From positions 1-44,711 of the forward strand of contig JNEM01010602.1 of assembly GCA_000697335.1 (NCBI GenBank): 44,711 nucleotides of DNA. The letters are read 5' to 3'. This DNA is from Conidiobolus incongruus B7586 (lineage: Eukaryota; Entomophthoromycota; Entomophthoromycetes; Entomophthorales; Conidiobolaceae). The notes under the pieces are model-generated. The model was not told where the DNA came from. It did no database searches and saw only the letters and a list, made by a program, of their open reading frames with translations. Of the stretch, positions 31,017 to 41,015 are shown piece by piece (within the stretch, counting starts at the first letter, position 1; each line of letters begins with the position of its first letter). The position numbers were made by a program, and so were the translations under genes.

Positions 31017-31925
31017 ATGAATCAATATGATAAAACTGATAATAAAGAAGTGGAGCGTGCGTTACAGCGCATAGTTGAGGGCACAAGTACCATGAATGAT
31101 CTCAGTGTATTGAAAAAGAAAGTAGCTATTGAAGGCTTGCCCGACTACTGGAGGAATTGGCAAGCATAATGCAGTTCTCACTTCTTAAGCACCCGTAGTA
31201 CAGCATAATGCGTGATTTCGACTATAAAGAGCTGTATCTATACCACATCTTTAGCCTTGCAGTGAATCACCGTGATGAGCTCGCGAAGCAGAAGACTACC
31301 GAATACAGCAATTATTCAGATTTTTATATTCTATAGCTCTGTGTCATAGACGACTTTCCACCAGCAACAGAGTCGTTGTGTAGATGGATGCACGAGAGAC
31401 CGCATAACTCGGTAGTGTGGTGCTACATTGTTACAGCATGGTGCATAATCGGTGATTACGACATTCCAAATTTAAAGTATGCCAAAGACCATTTGTACAT
31501 GGCTCAGCGACTCGGCAAGGCAATCGATGTAGATGCCTTTGGTCTGGTAACCATAATCTCAGAGCACAAGGAATATGATGATTACGGTGCATACTTCTAT
31601 AGCGAAACTCACTTGAGCACATATTCCACAGACGCGTACCGTTTCTCGAGCAGCCAAACACCATAGATAACGCCTATGCTCTGGATCTCGCATATACGGT
31701 ACCAATACGTCTTTTTAGAGACCTAATGAATAGTGAGGAATACTAGTCCCGCATTTAGATTTTAAACGCTGACCGCGAAACACACTACGCATCTCTCTCG
31801 ATGGTGGTGAACCGCTACGCGGTACCATCGACGCGCGTGCTGGGTGGAGGCGTTATATACTTGCGACATAAACGCGGATGTTGAGACAAAGTGGTTCATA
31901 TATGCACGTTCAATGCTGAGCAGCG
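31017..31925 (+). pseudogene. GC-rich decayed foreign coding fossil, possibly viral
   Basis: About 0.9 kb with strikingly different composition: near 45-50% G+C, many CG dinucleotides and codons such as GCG and CGC, against roughly 20% G+C around it. Coding character is on the plus strand; the longest open segment is 31376-31666 (96 codons, Trp/Tyr/His-rich, for example WMHERPHNSVVWCYIVTAW). It is intronless and clearly broken, with several breaks. No family recognised. It ends sharply at about 31930, where AT-rich host sequence resumes 20 bp before the start of the broken PPR gene. The composition and lack of introns point to insertion of DNA from a GC-richer source, such as a large DNA virus or a bacterium. 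The retained G+C suggests it is not very old. Confidence 0.5.
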
Positions 31926-31951
31926 TTTCAAAAAAAATCAATAATATTAAA

Positions 31952-33559
31952 ATGAGACAAACAATTTATAGAAATCAATGTTTATTAAGTAATAAAATTA
32001 ATTCAGTATTTTTATTTTAATACTAAATAATTTAATTTTTATAGGATCTAAATTATCTTTTACAAAATCTATTTTGAATAATTCAATTAAAACATTTTCA
32101 ATGACTTGGAATTTACTCAAAGTAGTCTTTTCAACATATCTAGTCAAATTAATGTTTACATTAGAGAAATTGATCAATTTCATCTATTATTACCAAATGG
32201 GTAGCTTAACAAATTTTTACTCTATGTGAAAAGATTGAGGAAAAGGATATCAAGGACGATTTAAATACTTATTATGGCTTATTATCAGATGCAAGAAATT
32301 TAAAGGATGAGGAATTAGCTTCGAAATATTACGAAGAGTTGAGATCTATAGGTTTGATGCCGGATGTTACCTGGATTAATATTTTAATGAGTATTAATAC
32401 ACTTTATTCTGGTCATTTGATTTCAATTGTTTTTGAGTTGGCTAAGGAAGATGGAATCGAACTGAATTCTGATTCTTGTGATTTGGCATTGAAGAACTAT
32501 TTCAAAGTAGGTTCTTATGAGTTGGTTTTGAATTTGTTTGATCAGATTAAATCTAATGACAACCTCATTATCCCTAGCATGTATGTCACACTTATCCACA
32601 TTGCTTTTCAAATTAGAAACGTAGAATTGTCTAATAAGTTCTCTAAATTGGTGTTTAACTTTAAGAATAGGTTCAACCATTCTGATTTGTTCATCTTGCT
32701 CAGACGGTATCTTGATATGGATATACGTGGTCTCGCTTATGAGACTTGGAACCAATTTGTTGAAGTTCAGAGACTCCTTCCTGGCCAAGGGCTCACAGAG
32801 ATTGTCCTCAACGCGGCTGCCAGATGGGGCAATGCTAAGTTGGCTACTTCTGTGCTTAGAGTTCTCCGTCAACTTAAAATCCCATGTGAGGACCACCATT
32901 TTATTCCTTTGATTGAAACTTTCCTAAAATCCAAGCAATGGGATCGAGGAATTCAAATTCTCAACATGGCTGCTCAAGCAAACATCAAAGCTTCATTGAA
33001 CTCTCTGGTGTACTTTCGTCGTAATTAAGAAATAATCATAACGACTTATTGTAGGCCACTCATCACATTTTGGGCAAGCAGTAATTTAGTACATCATTAC
33101 CTTCGGAATTCATCTATTTTGTTATGAAAAGCAATTTGCTAATGAATGAATTCGAATCTGGTTTACAATTATTCGATATTGCTAAAAAGCAACACAGTCC
33201 CCTTAAAATTAATTACTACAACACAGTAATTAAATCTTTAGTGTCGAATAACCGACCCAACAAATACAAAACTTTCTACATCCAATTGCAAAATGATCTT
33301 ATCAAATCAGATGAAGCTACCTACACATATCTTATCCATTTGGCATGTAATCAATCCATATAAGAAGCTTTTACACTATTAGAAGAGTTGAAATCTGCTG
33401 ATATTGTCTCTTCTAAAGAATGCTATGATGCCATTATCCACAAATGTGCTATGGAGAAGGACAAGAGTCTTTATGGAAATGGAAGAGATGGATATGTTTG
33501 GCCATTCCATTCCAGATAAGTTGAGACAGTATGTAGAAAGCCAATTTAAAGAAGAATAA
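31952..33559 (+). pseudogene. Broken pentatricopeptide-repeat (PPR) protein gene
   Basis: Host-composition coding sequence with PPR-like helical repeats: YYEELRSIGLMPDVTWINIL, LVLNLFDQIKSNDNLIIPSM, GIQILNMAAQANIKAS and, further on, GLQLFDIAKKQHSPLKINYY, then EAFTLLEELKSADIVSS. The pattern (two helices, about 35-residue period) is that of mitochondrial RNA-binding PPR proteins. ATG at 31952 opens a basic segment that could be a targeting signal. The frame is not continuous. The N-terminal part needs a frame change near 32200. After the main open segment (32339-33028) the similarity resumes at 33124 past further stops. An in-frame TAA at 33361 precedes more PPR-like sequence, and a frameshift near 33470 precedes the natural end (KLRQYVESQFKEE). 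Introns cannot explain all of these, so I call it a pseudogene; assembly errors are the alternative. Confidence 0.7.
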
Positions 33560-33873
33560 ATCCTTTATTTATTTAAATAATAATAAAAATATATTAAGAT
33601 ATATTTATTTTTATTGTTGATTTGATAATTATTAATAGATAAAATTACTGATTTCAAAATATTACTAAAATAATCAGTTATGGATACTCTTTGAGAAGGA
33701 ATTTGTCACAGAATGTTCAAAGATTTAAATATTCTTTGTACAATTTCAGTATACTGATATCTAACTATAAAGAATATGATATCATCAACATTGCTAAAAA
33801 GTATTGAATGACAATATAGCAACTATAATCACTTGGATATTGAATATATGATAAGATTCAATAATTATATAAA
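33560..33873. other. Convergent spacer
   Basis: AT-rich DNA between the broken PPR gene and the 3' end of the CDK gene. Nothing recognisable. Confidence 0.5.
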
Positions 33874-34803
33874 TCATTGATATTCAAAATAATTATGACG
33901 ATCGATGCCCAATTGAGGATATCTGAATTCTCTAAAGTATGGATGTCTTAATATTTTTTTGGTGTTAAATCGCTTGGTAGGATCATACAATAACATTCTC
34001 TGGCACAGATCTTGACCGTTGTTATCTAAAAAGAGATTTGGTATTTGAAATGGCTGATAATTGTACTGGGGAAAATCGTATCTAAATTTGGGTAATTTAG
34101 ATACCCCTGGCCACGTCCTTTCGTTCGGTGTTCCAAACATTTGAAAGATAAGATTTAGTTGGTCTTCCTCCGTACTTCCTGGGAAAAGCGGCTTGCCTGT
34201 ATACATTTCAGCCATAATACATCCTAGTGCCCAGGTGTCAATTGAAGTAGTGTATTTTGTAGATCCCAATAAAACGTCAGGAGCTCTATACCACTGTGTT
34301 GCAACGTGAGTTGAATATTCATTGAGAGGTAGGCCATAGGGTCTAGCTAGACCAAAGTCCGCTATTTTCAAAGTACCATCACTGTCAATTAAAAGATTTT
34401 GAGGTTTTAAATCTCTGTGAATAATCCTTCGTTCATGTAAGTAATCAACACCGTTGACAAGTTCCCACATAAATTTCTTGCACTCTTCACTCGGGAGGCC
34501 ATCTTGATATTTGTGATGTTTCATATACCTCTCCAAATCGAATTGCATATACTGAAAAACTAGATGTAATTGTTGTTGATGAATATATACCTCATATAGA
34601 GGAATAATGTTGGGATGGTTAAGAGCTTTTAGTAAGCACACTTCCCGAATGGTGGTGGGAGTGACACCTTCCTCTAAAGATGATTGAATCACTTTAATCG
34701 CCACCGTTTGGTTAGTCCTCCTATTTAACCCTTTGTGAACTGAACCATAAGTTCCGGAGCCTAATTTATCTAAAATATCATAATTATCACTATTATTAGC
34801 CAT
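33874..34803 (-). CDS. Cyclin-dependent kinase, Pho85/Cdk5-like
   Basis: 309 aa, single exon, a bare kinase domain. The glycine loop GSGTYGSV spans 15-22 and the catalytic lysine is Lys37 (VAIKVI). The cyclin-binding helix is PTTIRE (49-54) instead of PSTAIRE. The catalytic loop HRDLKPQN spans 129-136, DFG is at 149-151 and the P+1 region VATQWYRAPDVLLGS starts at 167. All catalytic residues are present. APD rather than APE, followed by SIDTWALGCIMAEM and KPLFPGSTEEDQLNLIFQM with GTPNE, matches Pho85/Cdk5 better than Cdc28. Pho85 with Pcl cyclins controls phosphate, glycogen and polarity signalling. The variant PTTIRE helix and TQW (usually TLW/TRW) suggest a diverged paralogue or an altered cyclin partner. 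No introns. Confidence 0.88.
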   Translation of the reverse strand: MANNSDNYDILDKLGSGTYGSVHKGLNRRTNQTVAIKVIQSSLEEGVTPTTIREVCLLKALNHPNIIPLYEVYIHQQQLHLVFQYMQFDLERYMKHHKYQDGLPSEECKKFMWELVNGVDYLHERRIIHRDLKPQNLLIDSDGTLKIADFGLARPYGLPLNEYSTHVATQWYRAPDVLLGSTKYTTSIDTWALGCIMAEMYTGKPLFPGSTEEDQLNLIFQMFGTPNERTWPGVSKLPKFRYDFPQYNYQPFQIPNLFLDNNGQDLCQRMLLYDPTKRFNTKKILRHPYFREFRYPQLGIDRHNYFEYQ

Positions 34804-37143
34804 TAATTAATATCTAATATTATGTATTATATTGAGTATATTTGGTTTAATAATAGTTATATTTTTGTATATTTGTTTTTGAATTATAATATTTGACATA
34901 AATTAGTGACTTAATAATTAAAGCTTTTTTTACTTTATTTATATTAATAAACTAATTATTATAAATGATGATTATGGGTTAAAAACAATTATTTTGTTTA
35001 AGTTTAATTCCATTGATGTCATTAATAATTAAAATTATTAAACACAATAAAAATACTGCCAATGATTAATTTATACATGGCAATTTAAAAGAAATCTACT
35101 TAGTATAATCCACTGATATAAATATAATTGAGCAAGGGCTGATTTAACTTAAAGAAGTGTGAAGTGGCTATATTATATAATTTAATCAAAAGTAAATCAT
35201 CACTTTAATATACTTCCTAATATTTTGAAAAAAGCTCCTTATACTGATTTAATCTACATTTCCACTATTAATGATTATCATTACAGCATATATAACATGT
35301 TAACAATAGTAATAATATTTGAAAGATTTTAAAATCCTTGAGTCAAATATTTATAAGAATTCAAATTGACCATTGATTTTAAAAAGTATTTGCAATATGA
35401 TCTTAATGGAATCAATCAATTAAACTATAATTATATTAAATAACTTAGGAGATATAATTTTTATGAATTTATAAATTATAATATAATAGATTTAATAATT
35501 AATGATGATAATCAAATGGAATTGATAATATAATAGCTGAAATACATTAATTCGCCAATATTATAATTAATATATTTTGAATTATATTCATTAGTATTAG
35601 TGTAATTGTGATAGTTAAATCAATGTGAATAATGCATTGATTCAATAGAAAATTTTTAATTGAAAATAATTATTAATCATGTTAAAATAAAATAATTGAG
35701 CATAAAGGTTGCGCAAGATATCAATAAAGATATATATGATAGAATATTAGAAAATATATGCTTATCTTTAGTAGGGTTATTAGATTAAATCAATTTAAAG
35801 ATAAATGGATACAAGCTATCTTCCAAATCAATTTTTTTGAATCTTCAGTTGGTTGAATAGATGAGGTGGTTATATCTACTATAGTGCATAAAAAACTCCT
35901 ATACAATTTAATATAGTTAACTATTCAATCATATTTCAGTTCAATTATTGAATAAGCTGATAATTTTACAACTTGCTTTTTATATTTTAACATTAAGATG
36001 ATATATTTAAATATTGAAATTTTTTTAAAAGTTGAATTAAATTCAAATTTCAAAGATTTAATTAATGACAATTATTCATGTTATTCAATTTCCATAATTT
36101 TGTTCTAATTATATAATGTTCACATTGATTTGTTTTACAGTATTAAAATTATTTAATTATTAATCATAATTTTTTATAAGATGATAATTTAATAACATTA
36201 TGCCATTGTATTTTATATTTAAATAATTAAAATAATTTACAATCTATATTACTTATTTCATATTTTTAATTTAATTTTTCATAACTTAGATATAAGAAGC
36301 TATAATTGAAAATATAATATTTGAAATTAAAAGCTTGAAACTATCATCAAATTGATTTCAAAGGATTAAAATAAATGCATTTATAACAGGATTAATATGA
36401 TTGATTACAATTATTTCAACTAGGTATAGTATTACATTTATAATTTTGAAATTTTTTATAGATTATTTAAGTTTTATATTTTAGTAATTCTATGTAAGGT
36501 GTATTTATATGTCATAACATTTTTGAATTCCATTCAATCAAATATATTAAAACAAAGAATTAAAAAATAATAATATTTATGACTAACATATTATATATAA
36601 TATATAATAGCAGAATTTTAAATCATAGATATTAGTATTATATCCTGTATAATTTTGTATTATATATTATTACTAAATCGAAAAATACCAATTCTAATTG
36701 ATTATTTGATCCTGTTCAAAGCAAGATAATACCTTACTTAGAATCACAAATTGATCCATATCAAGTCAATATATTCAAATTAAGAAATGTGAATAAATGT
36801 TTTATTTTTATTAGTAAAATCAAAATGTTAAATCATATTAATTTTGAAATTCTGTATATATTAATTGCAGGTTTAATACATTGTTAAAATTTAAGTAAAT
36901 TTCACAATAAAATATATTTTATGATTAATGAAAGCTTAATTTTAAAATATTTGGGTTTATGTATTTGATATTTTATAGTAAATTCTATTGTATCAAGTTA
37001 ATAGTAAAACAATATTATATTAAATCTATTACAGCTCTTTCAAAATATGAACAGTATACCAAAATTTAAAATGACATATATTTAAGAAATTTATATTAAT
37101 TTATAAAGATTCAAAAAACTTTTTGATATTAATATCACTCTCA

Positions 37144-37187
<44 letters not shown>
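37144..37187. repeat. (AT)n microsatellite
   Basis: About 44 bases of alternating A and T with one interruption near 37155. Confidence 0.9.
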
Positions 37188-37189
<2 letters not shown>

Positions 37190-37631
37190 TATATAGAAAA
37201 TGTTATAATAAATTAATAATGATTTATTTCATTATAATGGTCAAGAGTATTATGTATTATATGTGATAACTGGCACAATTTTTTAATTTACAATGTTGAA
37301 ATAAATATAATATAATTTTCATTCAACTTAATAATAATTTTGTCCACATTAATAAAATAAAGAATATCTCACATCAAATTTATGACAGAAACAAAGCTAC
37401 ATAATTAATAGTGCATAAGAGATTTTTTCAAAATTTGTAATTCTACCAAATCCGCTATAATATAAATTTGAAATCCAATATTATATGAGCTAAATTTCAT
37501 TACAGTATAATGACTTATTGAAATGTTGATATGTATAATATATCATATATGAATATTTGATGTATTGTTTATAGTATATTAATAATAGATACCATAATTT
37601 TGCTTAAAGAAATATTCATTATTTAAATGAA

Positions 37632-37650
37632 AATCGAAATTATTTCGATT
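37632..37650. repeat. Perfect 19-nt palindrome
   Basis: AATCGAAAT, a central T, ATTTCGATT. Nine-base arms with one central base; it includes a CG in each arm, which is rare in the surrounding sequence. Confidence 0.8.
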
Positions 37651-38240
37651 GTGATAGTCTAATCCAAGGTATTGTCAGTAAGAGAATGAGTCATATAGGA
37701 ATATTTTAGTGAACAGTATATCAAATTAAAGGGTTATATTTTCATATTCGAGTAATATACAAGTGATTAGTAATGATATTAGAATTATTAATCGATTGCT
37801 CTAAATAACTATATTGGAGGATGGATTTTCACATATCAAATCAATAATTTGATTAAATTATAATCGAATTTAAATAAATCCATAATATGGTAATATTAAC
37901 CTGAACTAAGCATATTTGTATACCAATTATTCAGATTATTTATCAAAATAACTTATGATTGATATGTGGTATTTAAATTATGTACAAAACATTGACTTGC
38001 GTATTCTTGTTGATAATTCCTTATTTCCATAAATCAATAAAATTCCAAACAATATTTGTCAATTTAAATTTATTTTAAATTACTAAAAATAATACCAAAA
38101 GTTATTACATTTATTTTAATAATTAACCTTTTAATGTAAAGAGAATTTTCAAGTGATAAATTTTTAAATAGACACTAATTATGAAATATATAAGTTAATT
38201 CGGTATTATATTTCACAAATTATTTTTATAATTGAGTCAA

Positions 38241-38260
38241 AATTCTTATCAATAAGAATT
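38241..38260. repeat. Perfect inverted repeat, 9-bp arms
   Basis: AATTCTTAT, spacer CA, ATAAGAATT. Confidence 0.8.
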
Positions 38261-39560
38261 TATCAATTTTAAAAAAAATATGTTTTAGTTGTATTTTTGA
38301 TTTTATTTCTTAATTATCATCCGAATACTGTCATATGATCATTATAAAATTTGATTTTGTATTTTAATTTTAACTGTACAACATTAGTTTCTCAAATATT
38401 GTGATTTTATATTAGCCATTAAGGCAAAATCATCATAAGATTTTTATTATTTGATATTGAAATCATCATACTAATTTAATAATAACAATCTTGAAAGAAA
38501 TATATTATTTATTTATACATTGTTAAATTTTAGAAAAATATTTTAATAAATTGATATCGGTTAAATAATTAAATATTATTTTTTTCTCTATATTTCCTTA
38601 ATAGGCAAAATTAAAACTATGATATCACATACTTTTTTAGATTAACAATTTAATAAAAGGATAATTTTAACATTGTCAATTATTATAAAATTTGTGTTGA
38701 GTAATATAATTGCGCTCCGGGCCGTCAATAATGAAAAGGAAATAGTTTTTTAATTTTCATTGTTTTAAAAAAATTAAACTGGTAAATTATACTCCATCAA
38801 ATATTAAGAGAAGCGGATTTAGCCACTTTAATTTGGTAATTTTGTTAATGTGTAATGGATAATTTTGAAGGATCTTGTGGGGTAATGTAGATTCAAATTT
38901 ATATTGATATTATCAGTTATGAATGTATGATAAAAGTACAAAACAAAATTATTTAATATATGAGTATTAAACGTTGCTGAAGTATCAATTGGGGTAATTG
39001 ATTACACAATAGACAATACAAAATTGGCTTATCTAATCTATTCAAACTATATATGACTAATCTTTGAAAAATTTACATATCCATTATACCATGGATATCA
39101 TGTGGATTTTATGTCAATATTAAAATTGTTCGTTATCCATATAATCAAGTGACTATGGGAAAATATCGATCATTTCAAACATTTTTTCAAGCATTCTTGC
39201 TATATCTTTAGAATCATAATAATGAAAAATATTAATCCGAGTTGATGAATAAGATGAAATTATAAATATTATGCATTATAATAAGTTTTTGAAATGTTTC
39301 AAAGAATTATCAATGATCATATTTAGATTCGAGAGCATTAAGTTATACAATATAAATAAAAATAATTACGAACACATGATTAATTGCATATAATATTTTA
39401 ATTTATTTTTATTATGAATGTATATATGATAATTGACAATTACCAAGTTATTATTGTTACTAAGAAAGATTGATTTTAGGTAAAAGTATTGATTATTATT
39501 TGGAATTTAATATGACCATATCCATATAATATCAATTAAATATAGATACAAAAACTAGAA

Positions 39561-40955
39561 TTAATGACGAGGAGATTCACTCGAAACAGGGTGGCTGGGC
39601 TCGACTTGAACTCCCTTTTCTCTATTATAATTAGCTTCAATATCAACATCAAAAGCATCGTCAATAGCTGTATCAATCCATTCCTTGCGACCGTAGGCAA
39701 TATCGTAATCAAAGTTACCTTCCCAGACAGACATAGCGATACAAGCAACACAGTTACCAGTCAAATTAATAGCAGTACGTCCCATATCCATTAAAGCATC
39801 AACACCAAGGATAACTTCAATAGCTTCAGCAGGGAGTTTGAAAGTATTTACTGTACCAGCTAAAATGACTAAAGAAGCACGAGGAACAGCAGCAACACCT
39901 TTACTAGTTAACATAAGTGTCAACATCATTACAATTTGTTGTCCGATGGGCATATCAATTCCACCAGCTTGAGCACAGAAAACGGAGGCAAGAGCCAAAT
40001 AAAGAGTGGTACCATCCAAGTTAAAAGAATAACCTGTGGGCATAACGAATGAAACTGTACCCTTGGGAACACCGAATTTTTCCATCAATTCCATAGCCTT
40101 AGGAAGAGCAGCTTCAGAAGAGGCAGTGGAGAAAGCAATTAAAGCGGGTTGGCCAATAACTTTGATTGTTTTTAATAGTGGTACGCGGCAAATTAATAAT
40201 ACTGGAATGAAGACTACAATTGAATAAATGATCAATGAACCGTATAAAGTACCAATCAAAGCAGCTAAGTTGACCAAAACAGCAGCACCGGCAGCATTAA
40301 TAGTAGCGGCTAAAGCACACATGATACCAATAGGAGCAAAGTTCATAACGAGTTCAGTTACTTTGAACATGATCATTGAAAGAGATTCGAGGAAGGTGAG
40401 CATAGGAGGCTTGAACTTTCTATCGACCAACATCAAAGCAACAGCAAACATGACAGCACAGAATACAACTTGAAGAACTTCATTATCTGACGAAGCTTTG
40501 AAAAAACTAGCGGGAACGACGTGGGTAACGATATCATGCCATGTGACGTGCTTAGAGTTCTGCATAGACTCCTTAAGCGTATCGCTGAGAACAATACCTG
40601 ACAAATCAATTCCTTTACCTGGCTTAATGACGTTAACAGCAATCATACCAATGATGAGAGCAATGGTTGTAGCAACTTCAAAATAAATGATACTCTTGAG
40701 AGCCAACATTCCTAACTGCTTGATGTCATCACCATGTCCAGCAATACCGACGACGAGTGTAGAGAAGATAAGAGGCACGATCAGACACTTGACCATGCTA
40801 ATGAACATCTTAGAAATATAGGTCAATTGAGTACGACTGAAGTCAGTGGGATCAAGCAGACCGATGATCAGACCTATGATCATAAAGATAAAGATCCATG
40901 CAGTTAATTTGAGCTTGCGAATGTATTTCCAGACTGTTTTAAATGGATTAGTCAT
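39561..40955 (-). CDS. Dicarboxylate/amino acid:cation symporter (DAACS/SDF family)
   Basis: 464 aa from ATG 40955, one exon. It shows the family's eight helices plus two re-entrant hairpins. HP1 carries the serine-rich FSTASSEAALP (275-285), TM7 PTGYSFNLDGTTLY (316-329), HP2 TSKGVAAVPRAS (350-361) and TM8 VDALMDMGRTAINLTGN (385-401), with the substrate-binding Asp/Arg/Asn residues. These sites bind C4-dicarboxylates or Glu/Asp with Na+ or H+. The sequence resembles bacterial GltP/DctA-type members more than animal EAATs. The C-terminal ~50 residues are acidic and hydrophilic. An upstream in-frame ATG at 41003 lies only 5 bp below a TATATAAA box, so I prefer 40955, 53 bp below it. The family is uncommon in fungi, so old transfer from bacteria is possible, although codon use looks like the host's. 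Confidence 0.9.
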   Translation of the reverse strand: MTNPFKTVWKYIRKLKLTAWIFIFMIIGLIIGLLDPTDFSRTQLTYISKMFISMVKCLIVPLIFSTLVVGIAGHGDDIKQLGMLALKSIIYFEVATTIALIIGMIAVNVIKPGKGIDLSGIVLSDTLKESMQNSKHVTWHDIVTHVVPASFFKASSDNEVLQVVFCAVMFAVALMLVDRKFKPPMLTFLESLSMIMFKVTELVMNFAPIGIMCALAATINAAGAAVLVNLAALIGTLYGSLIIYSIVVFIPVLLICRVPLLKTIKVIGQPALIAFSTASSEAALPKAMELMEKFGVPKGTVSFVMPTGYSFNLDGTTLYLALASVFCAQAGGIDMPIGQQIVMMLTLMLTSKGVAAVPRASLVILAGTVNTFKLPAEAIEVILGVDALMDMGRTAINLTGNCVACIAMSVWEGNFDYDIAYGRKEWIDTAIDDAFDVDIEANYNREKGVQVEPSHPVSSESPRH

Positions 40956-41007
40956 GATGAAAGTTATTAAATAAAAATTAGTTTTGTGATTTAGAGATTG
41001 CAAATTG

Positions 41008-41015
41008 TTTATATA
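41008..41015 (-). promoter_or_regulatory. TATA box of the symporter gene
   Basis: TATATAAA on the minus strand, 53 bp before the ATG at 40955. The spacing is close to that of TATAAATA before GPX. Confidence 0.5.

Larger units (their letters stand above)
34804..39560. other. 4.8 kb gene desert
   Basis: Extremely AT-rich, without an ORF of note on either strand. It contains an (AT)n tract (37144-37187), two perfect palindromes (37632-37650 and 38241-38260) and a tiny GC-rich island, GCGCTCCGGGCCGTC, at about 38713-38727. No tRNA, transposon protein or CRISPR-like array seen. Confidence 0.5.

Noticed and set aside
34804-39560. Transposon, origin or CRISPR-like array in the desert
   Set aside because: No repeated spacer pattern, transposase similarity, long terminal repeats or target duplications were seen; only AT microsatellites and short palindromes.
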